DNA of 64,000 nucleotides from an uncultured Bacteroidales bacterium (lineage in GTDB: Bacteria; Bacteroidota; Bacteroidia; Bacteroidales; UBA932), in NCBI GenBank assembly GCA_934695325.1, contig CAKUVD010000011.1, positions 1-64,000 of the forward strand, given 5' to 3'. The notes beneath the pieces were generated by a model. That model ran no database searches. It was not told the origin of the DNA and saw only the letters and a program-made list of their open reading frames with translations. Positions 24,472 through 34,182 of the stretch are shown one piece after another (the first letter of the stretch is position 1; the number at the start of each line of letters is the position of its first letter). A program made the position numbers and the translations under genes.

Positions 24472-27400
24472 GTGGCCGTGGTGACGATCATACTCGCCGC
24501 CCTCATTGCCGTGCAGTCACCGAAGATGCAGACCTTCCTGGCTGACAAGGCGCTGAAAGAGCTCAGGGACAGAATCGACGGGAGAATCAGCATCGAAAAA
24601 ATCCACATTGACCCGTTCCGCGCCGTGGTCATAAAGAATCTCGCAGTCATTGACAGGAACCCGTTCAGGGACACGGCCGGAAGAGAGCCTGTGGACACTT
24701 TTTTCCGCGCGAGATACATCACAGCCACATTCAGCATAAAGAGCCTTCTCAGCGGCGGAAGCCTGAGGCTGTCCTCGGCAAGAGTGACGGACGGACTTTT
24801 CGCTCTTGCGATCGAACCGGCAGACAGGAGCGGCGCGGCTGACACGGCAAACACCACGAACCTGAAGAGGATCTTCCGCCTGGGAAAGAGCGACAAGGGC
24901 AAGCCGAAGTCAGACAAGGACGTATTCTCCATAGGAACGGTGGACGTGACAGGTATGGAATTCCGTATGGTGAACTACAGGAAAGATGCGTCCCGCTTCG
25001 GCGACAGTGACATAAACTGGTTCGACCTGGACGTGAAGGGCATCAATATCAAAGGACGCAGGCTGAGGATGAAAGGCCCCGTGATGTCCGGGACGTGTGA
25101 CAAGATGTCATTCAGGGAAAAGAGCGGCTATGTATGCTACCTTCTGTCCGGAAGCACGAAGGTCGGGAACGGGAAGACCATACTTAAAGACCTCCGGATC
25201 ATCGACGGATGGTCAGACATTGACATACCCGACCTGGTAATGTCATACAAGAACACAGAGTCCTGGTCCGACTTCATCTCCAAGGTCAGGCTCACCGGAG
25301 ACATCAGGCAGAGCGTCGTCAGTATGAACACCCTCGGCTACTTCGCCCCGGCGCTGAAGAATTTCCGGATGACGACCAGAATAAAAGGACACATAGACGG
25401 ATATATCGACGACTTCGCGCTCAAGGACATACAGCTGGAGACGACTGACGCCGAGAGTTTCGTGGATATGAAAAGGGCCGGAGGAGGAATATCCGGAGAG
25501 TTGAGCGGCTCGATCATCGGGCTGCCGGACTCGCAGGCGATGCTGCTGGATGCTGACGTGAGAAGACTGACATTCACATCGGCAGGGCTTGAAAGTTTCA
25601 TCAAAGGATGGGCTCCGGAAGCCACGCTGAGCATCAGGAATATATGCCAGGGCGAGACCGTATCATTCACCGGCAGGGCGAAGGGGCCGCTGAACCGGCT
25701 TTCCGTCAAAGGCAGCCTGCATTCCGAATTCGGAAAGGTCAATGCAGACGCCACCCTGCGCAATGTCATCGACAGCCGCAGGCCGCTCCTCATCAGAGGA
25801 TATGTGGAGACCTCCGGACTTGATGTCAGCAGAATCGCGAAGGACGCCCCGGCAGGAAAATGTGACCTGCGAGCCGGACTGTCGGCTATCCTGGACAAGG
25901 ACACGCTCGGTGTGACGATTGACTCGCTGAAGATAGACAGGCTGAACGTCCTCGGGTATGACTACACAGGCATCGCGGCAGCGGGCACATACAGCCAGGA
26001 GGCGTTCAACGGACGTATCGTATGCAGCGACCCGAACCTGAACTTTCTCTTCCAGGGGATATTCTCACTGTCTTCCAAGACCAAGAACGCACTGTATCAG
26101 TTCTATGCGAATGTAGGCTATGCCGACCTGCACGCCCTCAACATTGACAAGAGAGGTACCTCACGCATCAGCCTGACCACCCAGGCGAACTTCACCAGAG
26201 TCAGCGGCGAAGACATTCTCGGCAACATCGACATAAGCGATCTCGTCCTCGAGGACAGCCACGGCATCCATAACATAGGAGACATCGAGATCTCCTCTCA
26301 CGCAGGCAACGATATGAATCGGGTGAGGTTCAGTTCCAAATTCGCCGAAGGCTCGTTCGTCGGCAGCAGATTCTTCTCAGGCTTCATCCGCGACCTCCAG
26401 ACTGTCACCACCAGAAGAGAATTGCCGTCGCTATATGACAATGCCGGAGAATCCTGGAGCGGCAACCGCTATGACATCTCGTTCCGGATGCACGACTCCA
26501 AGGACATCCTGTCATTCTTCGCTCCAGGAGTGTACATAGCCGACAGCACTGCATTGTCACTGAACATCGACAGGAACGGTGAGATGAAGGCCGCACTGAG
26601 ATCAGGCAGGCTGGCATACAAGGACAAATACATAAAGAAGGCCGACTTGAGAATAAGCAACGAAGGCGGAAGCCTGCGCGGAAGGCTGACAGCGGACGAG
26701 ATTATGGCATCTCCGATACTGCTGCGCTCCGGAAGGCTTATGGCGGCGGCGCACGATGATTCTCTCAGTGTCGGATTCAGTTACGACAACGCCACGGAAC
26801 AGGAGAACCGTGGGGAGATATTGATGGACGGCCGCCTTTCAAGAGACGCAGACGACTTGCTCGTCATAACGTCAATGCTGCGCCCATCATACATCTACCT
26901 GAAGTCAAATCTCTGGAGGCTGGCATCTTCCGGCATACGTATCGGCGGAGGACGCACGCACGTGGACAGCCTGGTCATAAAAGGCGAAGAGCAGTCCATA
27001 ACGCTCGACGGAGGATACTCACCAGAGAAAAACGACACTCTCCACCTGAATATGGACAGGTTCGACATATCGCTCCTCAACTCGTTCACAAGTTCCGATA
27101 TGGGGATACGGGGAAAGATGACCGGGCACGCTATGCTGATATCCCCGATGAAGGACAATGCCGGCATACTTATGAATATGGCCTGCGACTCCACCGAATT
27201 CGGAGGTGAAAGAGCCGGGACAGTAAGGATCGCAGGCGTGTGGGACGAGACGAGACAGGGATTCAACTACATCTGCAGAAATAACCTGGACGGGGCGCAG
27301 ACATTCGGCGCCTCTGGCAACTTCTACCCTAAGGACAAGAGGCTCGAGGGCAAGATGTCGCTCAACGGCTTCAACGCCGGATACGCCAGGCCATTCCTCA

Positions 27401-29109
27401 GGTCGGTGTTCAGCGACATAGGAGGCGGAATCTCCGGGGACATAGCCTTCATAGGGCCTCTGGACAGCCTCAGCATAGCGAGCAAGGATCTGCGTCTTGG
27501 CAATGCAATGCTTAAAGTAGACTTCACCAACGTGGCCTATACAGCTGACGGCCCAGTGTCCATCGATGACAACGGCATTAGATTCGACAACGTCTCCATC
27601 ACCGACAGGTTCGGCTCGAAAGGGACCGTCAGCGGGAACATCGGCTGGAGACATCTGAAAGACATCGAGTTCGGGACTGACATACGATTCACCACTATGG
27701 AAGTGATGAACTTGACGGAATCTGATAATCCAGTGATCTACGGCAACATATTCGCCACTGGAGACGTCTCCATATCAGGGCCGATGAACGCCATCACATT
27801 GACTGCGGACGCACGGACAAGCAAACGCGGGGACATACACATCCCTCTGAACTCATCGTCCTCGGCCGGCAAGTCCAACCTCTTGACCTTCAAGGAACCG
27901 TACAAGGAAGTATTCATCGACCCGTATGATGAGATGATGCGGAGGCTGAAGGAGAAGGAAGTGAAGAGCAATGACTTCGGCATCAGGCTCAGGGTCAATG
28001 CCACCCCGGACGTCTCGGCTAACATAGAGATAGACAAGGCCGCCGGCAATGTCCTCACAGGCTACGGTAACGGTCTCATCGACCTGAGCATACGCCCGGG
28101 CGCAGGCGTGTTCAGCATAAACGGAAACTACAGCATCACCAGCGGAATCTACCACTTCGTGGCGCTGGGAATCGCCAAGAGGGACTTCACCATCCAGGAC
28201 GGGAGTTCCGTGAGATTCAACGGGGACGTGATGGACAGCGACCTGGACATCAACGCATTGTACAAGACGAAGGCCTCCGTCGGTACGCTTATCTCAGATA
28301 CCACTTCCACATCCAGGAGGACTGTCGAATGCGGCATAGCGATAACCGACAAGCTGAGCAATCCGCGTCTGGCTTTCACCATAAACATCCCCGATCTCGA
28401 CCCTACCACACAGAGTCGCGTGGAGAGCGCCCTCAATACGCAGGACAAGGTGCAGAAGCAGCTCCTGGCGCTCCTGATTTCCAACAGTTTCCTTCCGGAC
28501 GAACAGTCAGGCGTGACGAACACTTCTTCGTCAATGCTTTTCTCCAATGTCTCCGAGATTATGGCGGGGCAGCTGAACAACATACTCCAGAAACTGAACA
28601 TACCTGTGGACTTCGGACTTGACTATCAGCAGAGCGCCAGCGGCTCGGACATATTCGACGTCGCTCTGTCCACGGCGCTCTTCAACAACAGGGTAATCGT
28701 GAACGGCACCATAGGAAACCGCCAGTACAACAGTTCGGGGACTTCTTCCGGAAGCGAGGTCGTCGGAGACCTGGACATAGACGTGAAACTCGACCGGCCT
28801 GGAGCATTGAGGCTCAATCTCTTTTCACATTCGGCGGATCAGTACACGAACTATCTGGACAACTCGCAGAGGAATGGAGTGGGCATCACCTACCAGAAGG
28901 AATATGACCGTTTCGGCGAATTCATCAGAAACCTGTTCAAGAGCAAGAAGAAAAAGCAGGAGATAGAGACCGCACGACAGCAAGAACTGCAGAACGGGCG
29001 GAAAGTAAAGATAAGAATAGAGGCGGACGAGCCTGAAAAACGAAAATCAGATGGAAAACGTAAACAACAGGGGAAGGCTGTTCCTGATCCCCTCCCCTCT
29101 CGGAGATAA
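24472..29109 (+). CDS. tamB: TamB-type translocation and assembly / lipid transport protein
   Basis: 1,545 residues from the GTG at 24472. It is a long repetitive beta-helical protein with an N-terminal membrane anchor and a C-terminal TamB (DUF490) domain containing GNVLTGYGNGLIDL, INGNYSITSGIYHF and DLDINALYKTKASV. Members of this AsmA/TamB family bridge the periplasm, moving phospholipid to the outer membrane or helping insert outer-membrane proteins. The frame is open upstream to a TAA at 24421. The upstream codons encode RKAAKIFYLLAVAVV, an ideal positively charged anchor start, but there is no ATG, GTG or TTG among them. The true start may therefore be a rare codon such as the ATC at 24436, after AGGAAAC. 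The last 59 bases overlap the next gene. Confidence 0.9.
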   Translation: MAVVTIILAALIAVQSPKMQTFLADKALKELRDRIDGRISIEKIHIDPFRAVVIKNLAVIDRNPFRDTAGREPVDTFFRARYITATFSIKSLLSGGSLRLSSARVTDGLFALAIEPADRSGAADTANTTNLKRIFRLGKSDKGKPKSDKDVFSIGTVDVTGMEFRMVNYRKDASRFGDSDINWFDLDVKGINIKGRRLRMKGPVMSGTCDKMSFREKSGYVCYLLSGSTKVGNGKTILKDLRIIDGWSDIDIPDLVMSYKNTESWSDFISKVRLTGDIRQSVVSMNTLGYFAPALKNFRMTTRIKGHIDGYIDDFALKDIQLETTDAESFVDMKRAGGGISGELSGSIIGLPDSQAMLLDADVRRLTFTSAGLESFIKGWAPEATLSIRNICQGETVSFTGRAKGPLNRLSVKGSLHSEFGKVNADATLRNVIDSRRPLLIRGYVETSGLDVSRIAKDAPAGKCDLRAGLSAILDKDTLGVTIDSLKIDRLNVLGYDYTGIAAAGTYSQEAFNGRIVCSDPNLNFLFQGIFSLSSKTKNALYQFYANVGYADLHALNIDKRGTSRISLTTQANFTRVSGEDILGNIDISDLVLEDSHGIHNIGDIEISSHAGNDMNRVRFSSKFAEGSFVGSRFFSGFIRDLQTVTTRRELPSLYDNAGESWSGNRYDISFRMHDSKDILSFFAPGVYIADSTALSLNIDRNGEMKAALRSGRLAYKDKYIKKADLRISNEGGSLRGRLTADEIMASPILLRSGRLMAAAHDDSLSVGFSYDNATEQENRGEILMDGRLSRDADDLLVITSMLRPSYIYLKSNLWRLASSGIRIGGGRTHVDSLVIKGEEQSITLDGGYSPEKNDTLHLNMDRFDISLLNSFTSSDMGIRGKMTGHAMLISPMKDNAGILMNMACDSTEFGGERAGTVRIAGVWDETRQGFNYICRNNLDGAQTFGASGNFYPKDKRLEGKMSLNGFNAGYARPFLRSVFSDIGGGISGDIAFIGPLDSLSIASKDLRLGNAMLKVDFTNVAYTADGPVSIDDNGIRFDNVSITDRFGSKGTVSGNIGWRHLKDIEFGTDIRFTTMEVMNLTESDNPVIYGNIFATGDVSISGPMNAITLTADARTSKRGDIHIPLNSSSSAGKSNLLTFKEPYKEVFIDPYDEMMRRLKEKEVKSNDFGIRLRVNATPDVSANIEIDKAAGNVLTGYGNGLIDLSIRPGAGVFSINGNYSITSGIYHFVALGIAKRDFTIQDGSSVRFNGDVMDSDLDINALYKTKASVGTLISDTTSTSRRTVECGIAITDKLSNPRLAFTINIPDLDPTTQSRVESALNTQDKVQKQLLALLISNSFLPDEQSGVTNTSSSMLFSNVSEIMAGQLNNILQKLNIPVDFGLDYQQSASGSDIFDVALSTALFNNRVIVNGTIGNRQYNSSGTSSGSEVVGDLDIDVKLDRPGALRLNLFSHSADQYTNYLDNSQRNGVGITYQKEYDRFGEFIRNLFKSKKKKQEIETARQQELQNGRKVKIRIEADEPEKRKSDGKRKQQGKAVPDPLPSRR

Positions 29110-29785
29110 CGACCCGCGGGAAGTGATACCTGACGGAGTACTTTCAATGCTGCCAAGACTTCACACCTACGTGGTGGAGGCGACAAGGACAGCGAGGCGG
29201 TATCTCTCGGCGGCAGGACTGAAAGGACATATACAGGAACTTGATTTCCACGAACTTAATGAGCACACAAGGCCGGATGAGGTCAAGGCGCTGCTCCCGC
29301 TCTTCGATGGCGGGAATGACATTGGCCTGATAACTGAAGCCGGGCTTCCAGCAGTGGCGGACCCAGGTGCCCAGCTTGTAAGCCTGTGCCACAAGGAAGG
29401 GATCGAAGTGGTTCCCTGCTCGGGACCGTCATCATTGATGCTGGCACTTATGGCCTCCGGTCTGAACGGGCAGTCCTTCGCTTTCCTGGGCTACATCCCG
29501 GCGAAGACTGACGAGAGAAGGCAGGCATTGAAAAGCATAGAGAAGCACTCTGCCGCTGAAAGGCAGACCAAGATATTCATAGAGACTCCGTACCGCAACG
29601 ACTCCCTGTTCTCGGACATCCTGTCTGTATGCCAGAGCAGCACAGAGCTGTGCATTGCGGCGAACATCACGATGCCTGACGCATTCATCCGCACCAAGAC
29701 CATAAGCGAATGGAAACGGCTGGTAGCTTCTGGAAACGAGGTCATCGGCAAGAGGCCTTGCGTATTTCTTATTCTAGCACATTGA
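29051..29785 (+). CDS. RsmI-like SAM-dependent methyltransferase (tetrapyrrole-methylase fold)
   Basis: 244 residues. RLFLIPSPLGD at the start, then ELNEHTRPDE, IGLITEAGLPAVADPG and VPCSGPSSLMLALMASGLNGQSFAFLGYIP belong to the RsmI group (16S rRNA cytidine-1402 2'-O-methylation), within the tetrapyrrole methylase superfamily. The sequence differs from canonical RsmI in several spots (for instance LGD where LGN is usual), matching the second, divergent subfamily common in Bacteroidota; the exact target is therefore uncertain. The ATG at 29051 lies inside the end of tamB, with a 59-base overlap, and mtaB starts 4 bases after its stop. Confidence 0.85.
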   Translation: MENVNNRGRLFLIPSPLGDNDPREVIPDGVLSMLPRLHTYVVEATRTARRYLSAAGLKGHIQELDFHELNEHTRPDEVKALLPLFDGGNDIGLITEAGLPAVADPGAQLVSLCHKEGIEVVPCSGPSSLMLALMASGLNGQSFAFLGYIPAKTDERRQALKSIEKHSAAERQTKIFIETPYRNDSLFSDILSVCQSSTELCIAANITMPDAFIRTKTISEWKRLVASGNEVIGKRPCVFLILAH

Positions 29786-29789
29786 CAAG

Positions 29790-31109
29790 ATGACGAAGAA
29801 AGCTTCATACATAACGCTGGGCTGCAAGCTGAACTATGCAGAGACATCGACATACGAAAGAGGTTTCATAAAGGATGGATACGAGTCCGTCCCCTGGACC
29901 GAGAAGGCTGACCTGTATGTGATCAACACCTGTTCCGTGACAGAGCACGCCGACAGCAAGTCTCGCAACATCATACGCAAGATTCACCGGACGGCACCTG
30001 ACGCTTCCATCATCGTGACCGGATGCTATGCTCAGCTAAAGCGCCCGGAGGTCGAGGCCATAGAAGGCGTGAGCCTGGTGTTCGGCGCGGACGAGAAAGG
30101 GTCACTCGTAAAAAACACGCTGGAGTTCATACGTGGCCGCGAGGGGCTTCAGGACAATGCAGATGACCTCCGGAAGGTTTCCACTGGTGTCAATGACTCC
30201 ATAACTTTCGCCGCATATTCCAGCGGGGAGGAGCGCACCAGGTCATTCCTCAAGGTGCAGGACGGATGTGACAATTTCTGTGCATACTGCACGGTGCCTT
30301 ATGCAAGAGGAAGAAGCCGCAGCATCTCCATCGCCACTGCAGTGGAAGAGGCCAGCAAGATAGCCGCAGCGGGTGTGAAGGAAATCGTCCTCACCGGTGT
30401 CAATACAGGTGATTTCGGGCGAAAGAGCGGGGAAAGCTTCCTGGATCTGCTTAAGGCGCTGAACGATGTCGAAGGCATCGAGCGTTACAGGATATCCTCC
30501 ATCGAACCGAACCTGCTGACGGACGATATCGTGGACTGGATAGCGTCAGGCACCAAGTTCCAGCCTCACTTCCATATCCCGCTCCAGAGCGGCAGCGACA
30601 CTCTCCTCAGAGACGTCGGCAGGAAATACACGACGGAGTTCTTCGCGTCTAAGATAGACTACATCCGCAAGAAGATGAATCCCCGTCCGGGCGAGGTCAA
30701 TGCTGACGGCACCCGCAAGCCGGACGTATTCTTCGGCATTGACGTCATCGTCGGGCTGCCGGGAGAGACTGACGAGCTTTTCCTGGAGACCTATAACTTC
30801 CTGAAGGACAGTGTTCGTCCGGCATTCATCCATATATTTCCCTATTCCAGGAGGCCAGGCACGAGGTCTGCCGCACGCAAGGACCAGGTGCAGGACTGCC
30901 TAAAGACCAAGCGCGTGGAGATGCTGGAGGAGCTTTGCAGATCGCTTAACGAGGAGTTCATAGCTTCGCAGAAGGGAGTCCGGGAACGTGTGCTGTTCGA
31001 AGAGGACAATCACAATGGCATTATGAGCGGATACACCGGCAACTATATAAAGGTGGAGAGGCCGTGGGATGCTTCCGTCGCAGGAACTATACAGGAGGTT
31101 ACATTATGA
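29790..31109 (+). CDS. mtaB: tRNA t6A37 methylthiotransferase MtaB
   Basis: 439 residues. The N-terminal MTTase domain has YITLGCKLNYAET, NTCSVTEHADSKSR and VTGCYAQ, the three cysteines of the auxiliary 4Fe-4S cluster. The radical-SAM cluster motif CDNFCAYC lies near residues 158-165. A C-terminal TRAM-like region follows. MtaB adds a methylthio group to t6A at position 37 of tRNAs, making ms2t6A. TsaD, which contributes to making t6A, is encoded in the divergent operon. The gene ends in ATGA overlapping the next start by four bases, so the MBL hydrolase is translationally coupled to it. Confidence 0.95.
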   Translation: MTKKASYITLGCKLNYAETSTYERGFIKDGYESVPWTEKADLYVINTCSVTEHADSKSRNIIRKIHRTAPDASIIVTGCYAQLKRPEVEAIEGVSLVFGADEKGSLVKNTLEFIRGREGLQDNADDLRKVSTGVNDSITFAAYSSGEERTRSFLKVQDGCDNFCAYCTVPYARGRSRSISIATAVEEASKIAAAGVKEIVLTGVNTGDFGRKSGESFLDLLKALNDVEGIERYRISSIEPNLLTDDIVDWIASGTKFQPHFHIPLQSGSDTLLRDVGRKYTTEFFASKIDYIRKKMNPRPGEVNADGTRKPDVFFGIDVIVGLPGETDELFLETYNFLKDSVRPAFIHIFPYSRRPGTRSAARKDQVQDCLKTKRVEMLEELCRSLNEEFIASQKGVRERVLFEEDNHNGIMSGYTGNYIKVERPWDASVAGTIQEVTL

Positions 31110-32050
31110 AGACACGTCTGACTTTCCTCGGCACGGGCACATCGCAGGGCGTACCGATAATCGGATGCCAATGCCCTGTATGCCAGAGCATTGACGCGAA
31201 TGACAAGCGCCTCCGCTCTGCGGCATTCGTGGAGTACGGAGGGCTTTCCATCCTGGTGGACGCCGGTCCGGATTTCCGTATGCAGATGCTTAGGCAGCGA
31301 ATTTCTCATCTGGATGCGATTCTCCTCACTCACGACCACAGAGACCATACAGGAGGACTGGACGATGTAAGGTCGTTGAACTATATTGACCAACGGGCCG
31401 CAGAGATTTATTGCGAGCCTAAGGTGCTGGACTCTCTGAAAGAGAGCTATGCGTATGTGTTCGCGGAGAAGAAGTATCCTGGTGCCCCGGAGTGGAATAT
31501 ACATCTGATCGGGGAGCAGCCGTTCTTCATCGAGCCAAGTGACGAGGACAAGAAGCTTGTCTGGGTTCACGACCAGGGATATTGCTGGCAGGCGTCGGAC
31601 GGCAGCCTCGTACCCACTGATGACCGAGATGCTACCGAGGCCGAGCTGGCCAATGATCCCGATTTCACCGGCGGCAAGGTGTCATCTACGGGACGTGGCG
31701 TAGAAATCATTCCTATACGAGGACTGCACGACAAGATGCCTGTTCTTGGTTTCCGCTTCGGCGACATCGCATATATCACTGATATGAGCCTGCTTCCCGA
31801 CCGGGAACTGGAGAAGCTAAAGGGACTGGAACACGTAACGCTGAACACTGTCGGCTACAAGCCGCACCATTCGCATTTCTCACTGTATCAAGCCATTGAT
31901 GTAGCCAGAAAGATAGGCGCCCGACACACCTGGCTGACGCACCTGTCGCATACTTTCCCTACATATCCGACCTTCGCCTCGCAGCTGCGGGAACTGGCGC
32001 CGGACCTGGATATACAGCCGGCTTTCGACGGACTCGTCATCGAGGCTTAG
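31106..32050 (+). CDS. MBL-fold metallo-hydrolase (PhnP/RNase Z-like)
   Basis: 314 residues from the ATG at 31106. It begins TRLTFLGTGTSQGVPIIGCQCPVC, with a CxCxxC motif as in PhnP-like proteins. The metal-binding motif LTHDHRDHTGG lies near residue 75, and later come ITDMSLLP and HTWLTHLSHTF. The family hydrolyses phosphodiesters (cyclic phosphates in PhnP, pre-tRNA in RNase Z). No phosphonate genes are nearby, so the substrate is open. Co-expression with the tRNA-modifying MtaB might suggest an RNA substrate, but this is speculation. About 70 residues inserted between the HDH motif and the C-terminal part look specific to the Bacteroidota branch. Confidence 0.88.
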   Translation: MKTRLTFLGTGTSQGVPIIGCQCPVCQSIDANDKRLRSAAFVEYGGLSILVDAGPDFRMQMLRQRISHLDAILLTHDHRDHTGGLDDVRSLNYIDQRAAEIYCEPKVLDSLKESYAYVFAEKKYPGAPEWNIHLIGEQPFFIEPSDEDKKLVWVHDQGYCWQASDGSLVPTDDRDATEAELANDPDFTGGKVSSTGRGVEIIPIRGLHDKMPVLGFRFGDIAYITDMSLLPDRELEKLKGLEHVTLNTVGYKPHHSHFSLYQAIDVARKIGARHTWLTHLSHTFPTYPTFASQLRELAPDLDIQPAFDGLVIEA

Positions 32051-32142
32051 AGTCTGCTAAAGTCATGTCGGAAATTCTTTTATGCGTTTCCGATAGTTTC
32101 CCTGGAATTTTTCAGTCAGACAGCTTCTTAGAAGCATATACG

Positions 32143-32178
32143 AAAATGGGATGACCAAAAAATTTGGTCACCCCATTT
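32143..32178. terminator. Bidirectional terminator between convergent mbl and pckA genes
   Basis: AAAATGGGATGACCAAA pairs with TTTGGTCACCCCATTT, with one A-C mismatch, and A/T runs on both sides. It can serve both convergent transcripts. Confidence 0.8.
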
Positions 32179-32246
32179 ATCTATTCTTCCGGCCTATTTC
32201 AGCCGGCATCATCTGACGCCATCTGAAAACAGAGACGGAGATGAAA

Positions 32247-33851
32247 CTACAGCTGTGGACCAGCCTTTACAAGAGCCTTGCCTGCGCGGTTGCCTTCGTA
32301 CTTGACGAAGTTCTTGATGAACCTTGCAGCGAGATCCTTAGCCTTGACTTCCCAGTCAGCGGCATTTGCATAAGTGTCGCGTGGGTCGAGGATGTGTGGA
32401 TCTACGCCCTCAAGCTGAGTAGGAACCACAAAGTTGAAGTAAGGGATAGTCTTGGTAGGAGCGCTGTCGATGCTGTGATCGAGGATAGCGTCGATGATAC
32501 CACGGGTATCACGGATAGAGATACGCTTTCCGGTACCGTTCCAGCCAGTGTTTACGAGGTAAGCCTTGGCACCGCTCTTCTTCATATGGCGAACGAGCTC
32601 CTCGGCATACTTCGTAGGGTGAAGTTCGAGGAATGCCTGTCCGAAGCAAGCGGAGAATGTAGGAGTAGGCTCGGTGATGCCGCGCTCTGTACCTGCAAGC
32701 TTAGCGGTGAAACCTGAAAGGAAGTAGTACTTTGTCTGCTCAGGATCAAGGATTGATACTGGAGGAAGCACTCCGAATGCATCAGCTGAAAGGAAGATTA
32801 CCTGCTTGGCAGCCGGTGCGTGAGATACAGGACGCACGATGTTCTTGATGTGGTAGATAGGGTAAGACACACGAGTGTTCTCGGTAACGCTCTTATCTGC
32901 GAAATCAATCTTGCCGTTGGCATCTACAGTCACGTTCTCGAGGAGAGCGTCACGTGTGATGGCACCATAGATATCCGGTTCAGACTCCTTGTCGAGGTTG
33001 ATGACCTTTGCATAGCAGCCGCCCTCGAGGTTGAAGACACCGTTGTTATCCCAGCCGTGCTCGTCATCACCGATGAGGAGACGTTTAGGGTCGGTGGAAA
33101 GGGTGGTCTTGCCAGTTCCTGAAAGGCCGAAGAAGATAGCGGTGTTCTCGCCGTTCTTGTCGGTGTTAGCGGAGCAGTGCATAGAAGCGATGCCCTTGAG
33201 AGGCAGGAAGTAGTTCATCATAGAGAACATACCCTTCTTCATCTCACCGCCGTACCAGGTATTGAGGATGACCTGCTCGTGAGAGGTGACATTGAAGAGA
33301 ACTGCAGTCTCTGAACGGAGGCCGAGCTCCTCGTAGTTCTCAACCTTTGCCTTGGCGGCGCAATATACAACGAAGTCAGGCTCCTGATCGAACTCTTTCT
33401 GGTTCTTAGGACGGATGAACATATTTGTGACGAAGTGTGCCTGCCAAGCAACTTCCATAATGAAACGAACTTTCATTCTGGTGTTCTCGTTTGCACCGCA
33501 GAATCCGTCAACTACGAAAAGTCTCTTGCCTGAGAGCTGCTTCGTAGCGAGCTTCTTGCAGGCTTTCCAAGTCTTTTCTGAAGCAGGATGGTTGTCGTTT
33601 GGATACTCAGGGGTGTTCCACCATACGGTGTCCTTTGAGGTCTTGTCCATTACGATGTACTTGTCCTTAGGAGAACGTCCGGTATAAATACCAGTCATAA
33701 CGTTGATGGCACCGAGCTCTGTCTCCTGACCTTTCTCGTAACCTGTAAGTTCAGGTCTTGTCTCCTCGTTGAAGAGAACTTCATAAGATGGGTTGTAAAG
33801 GACTTCTTTTACACCTTTAATTCCATACTTGCTTAAATCCAATGTTGGCAT
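32247..33851 (-). CDS. pckA: Phosphoenolpyruvate carboxykinase (ATP)
   Basis: 534 residues from the ATG at 33849-33851 ([13 protein letters not shown]). The frame extends 13 codons further but starting there adds only a hydrophobic stretch not found in the family. [11 protein letters not shown] is the PEPCK-specific Walker [38 protein letters not shown] and [10 protein letters not shown] are ATP-type PckA signatures, with the metal-binding Lys, His and Asp in place. It interconverts oxaloacetate and PEP. In anaerobic Bacteroidota it often runs toward oxaloacetate, fixing CO2 in the succinate/propionate pathway. It is monocistronic with its own promoter and a shared terminator. Confidence 0.97.
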   Translation of the reverse strand: MPTLDLSKYGIKGVKEVLYNPSYEVLFNEETRPELTGYEKGQETELGAINVMTGIYTGRSPKDKYIVMDKTSKDTVWWNTPEYPNDNHPASEKTWKACKKLATKQLSGKRLFVVDGFCGANENTRMKVRFIMEVAWQAHFVTNMFIRPKNQKEFDQEPDFVVYCAAKAKVENYEELGLRSETAVLFNVTSHEQVILNTWYGGEMKKGMFSMMNYFLPLKGIASMHCSANTDKNGENTAIFFGLSGTGKTTLSTDPKRLLIGDDEHGWDNNGVFNLEGGCYAKVINLDKESEPDIYGAITRDALLENVTVDANGKIDFADKSVTENTRVSYPIYHIKNIVRPVSHAPAAKQVIFLSADAFGVLPPVSILDPEQTKYYFLSGFTAKLAGTERGITEPTPTFSACFGQAFLELHPTKYAEELVRHMKKSGAKAYLVNTGWNGTGKRISIRDTRGIIDAILDHSIDSAPTKTIPYFNFVVPTQLEGVDPHILDPRDTYANAADWEVKAKDLAARFIKNFVKYEGNRAGKALVKAGPQL

Positions 33852-33945
33852 AATAAAAAATAATATTTTAAATATTATAACTAATTTCAATATCGGGCGG
33901 ACCCTGCCGTGAGACCGTCAAAACGGCCTATCCGCAAATGCGTTG

Positions 33946-33953
33946 CAAAATTA
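33946..33953 (-). promoter_or_regulatory. pckA: -7 box of pckA
   Basis: TAATTTTG on the minus strand matches TAnnTTTG, about 95 bases before the pckA start. No good -33 is visible. Confidence 0.5.
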
Positions 33954-33998
33954 AGACATTTTTATGATTACTGCCACATCGGCAGACCGAAATTTTAT

Positions 33999-34006
33999 TA
34001 ATTTTG
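33999..34006 (+). promoter_or_regulatory. recQ: -7 box of recQ
   Basis: TAATTTTG matches TAnnTTTG. It implies a recQ leader of about 170 bases. Confidence 0.45.
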
Positions 34007-34182
34007 CAAAGATTCCATCGGCAAAGATATGCAAAAATTCTGCCAGTCCACCCGATGCGGAGAGATAAATTGTTTTACCTGAGAGTTTCCAAGCGAAATC
34101 ATCACGCTTTCGTTTTGAAACGACGGACAAGGGCCTGACAACGGCCGCCAATCCGGAAATCAGCACACGATAAATACGACAT

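Larger units (their letters stand above)
33852..34182. other. Divergent pckA/recQ intergenic region
   Basis: 331 bases without a convincing gene. It holds back-to-back -7 boxes for pckA and recQ about 50 bases apart. A 17-codon reading frame at 34029-34082 has no recognisable features, and I do not call it. Confidence 0.5.
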
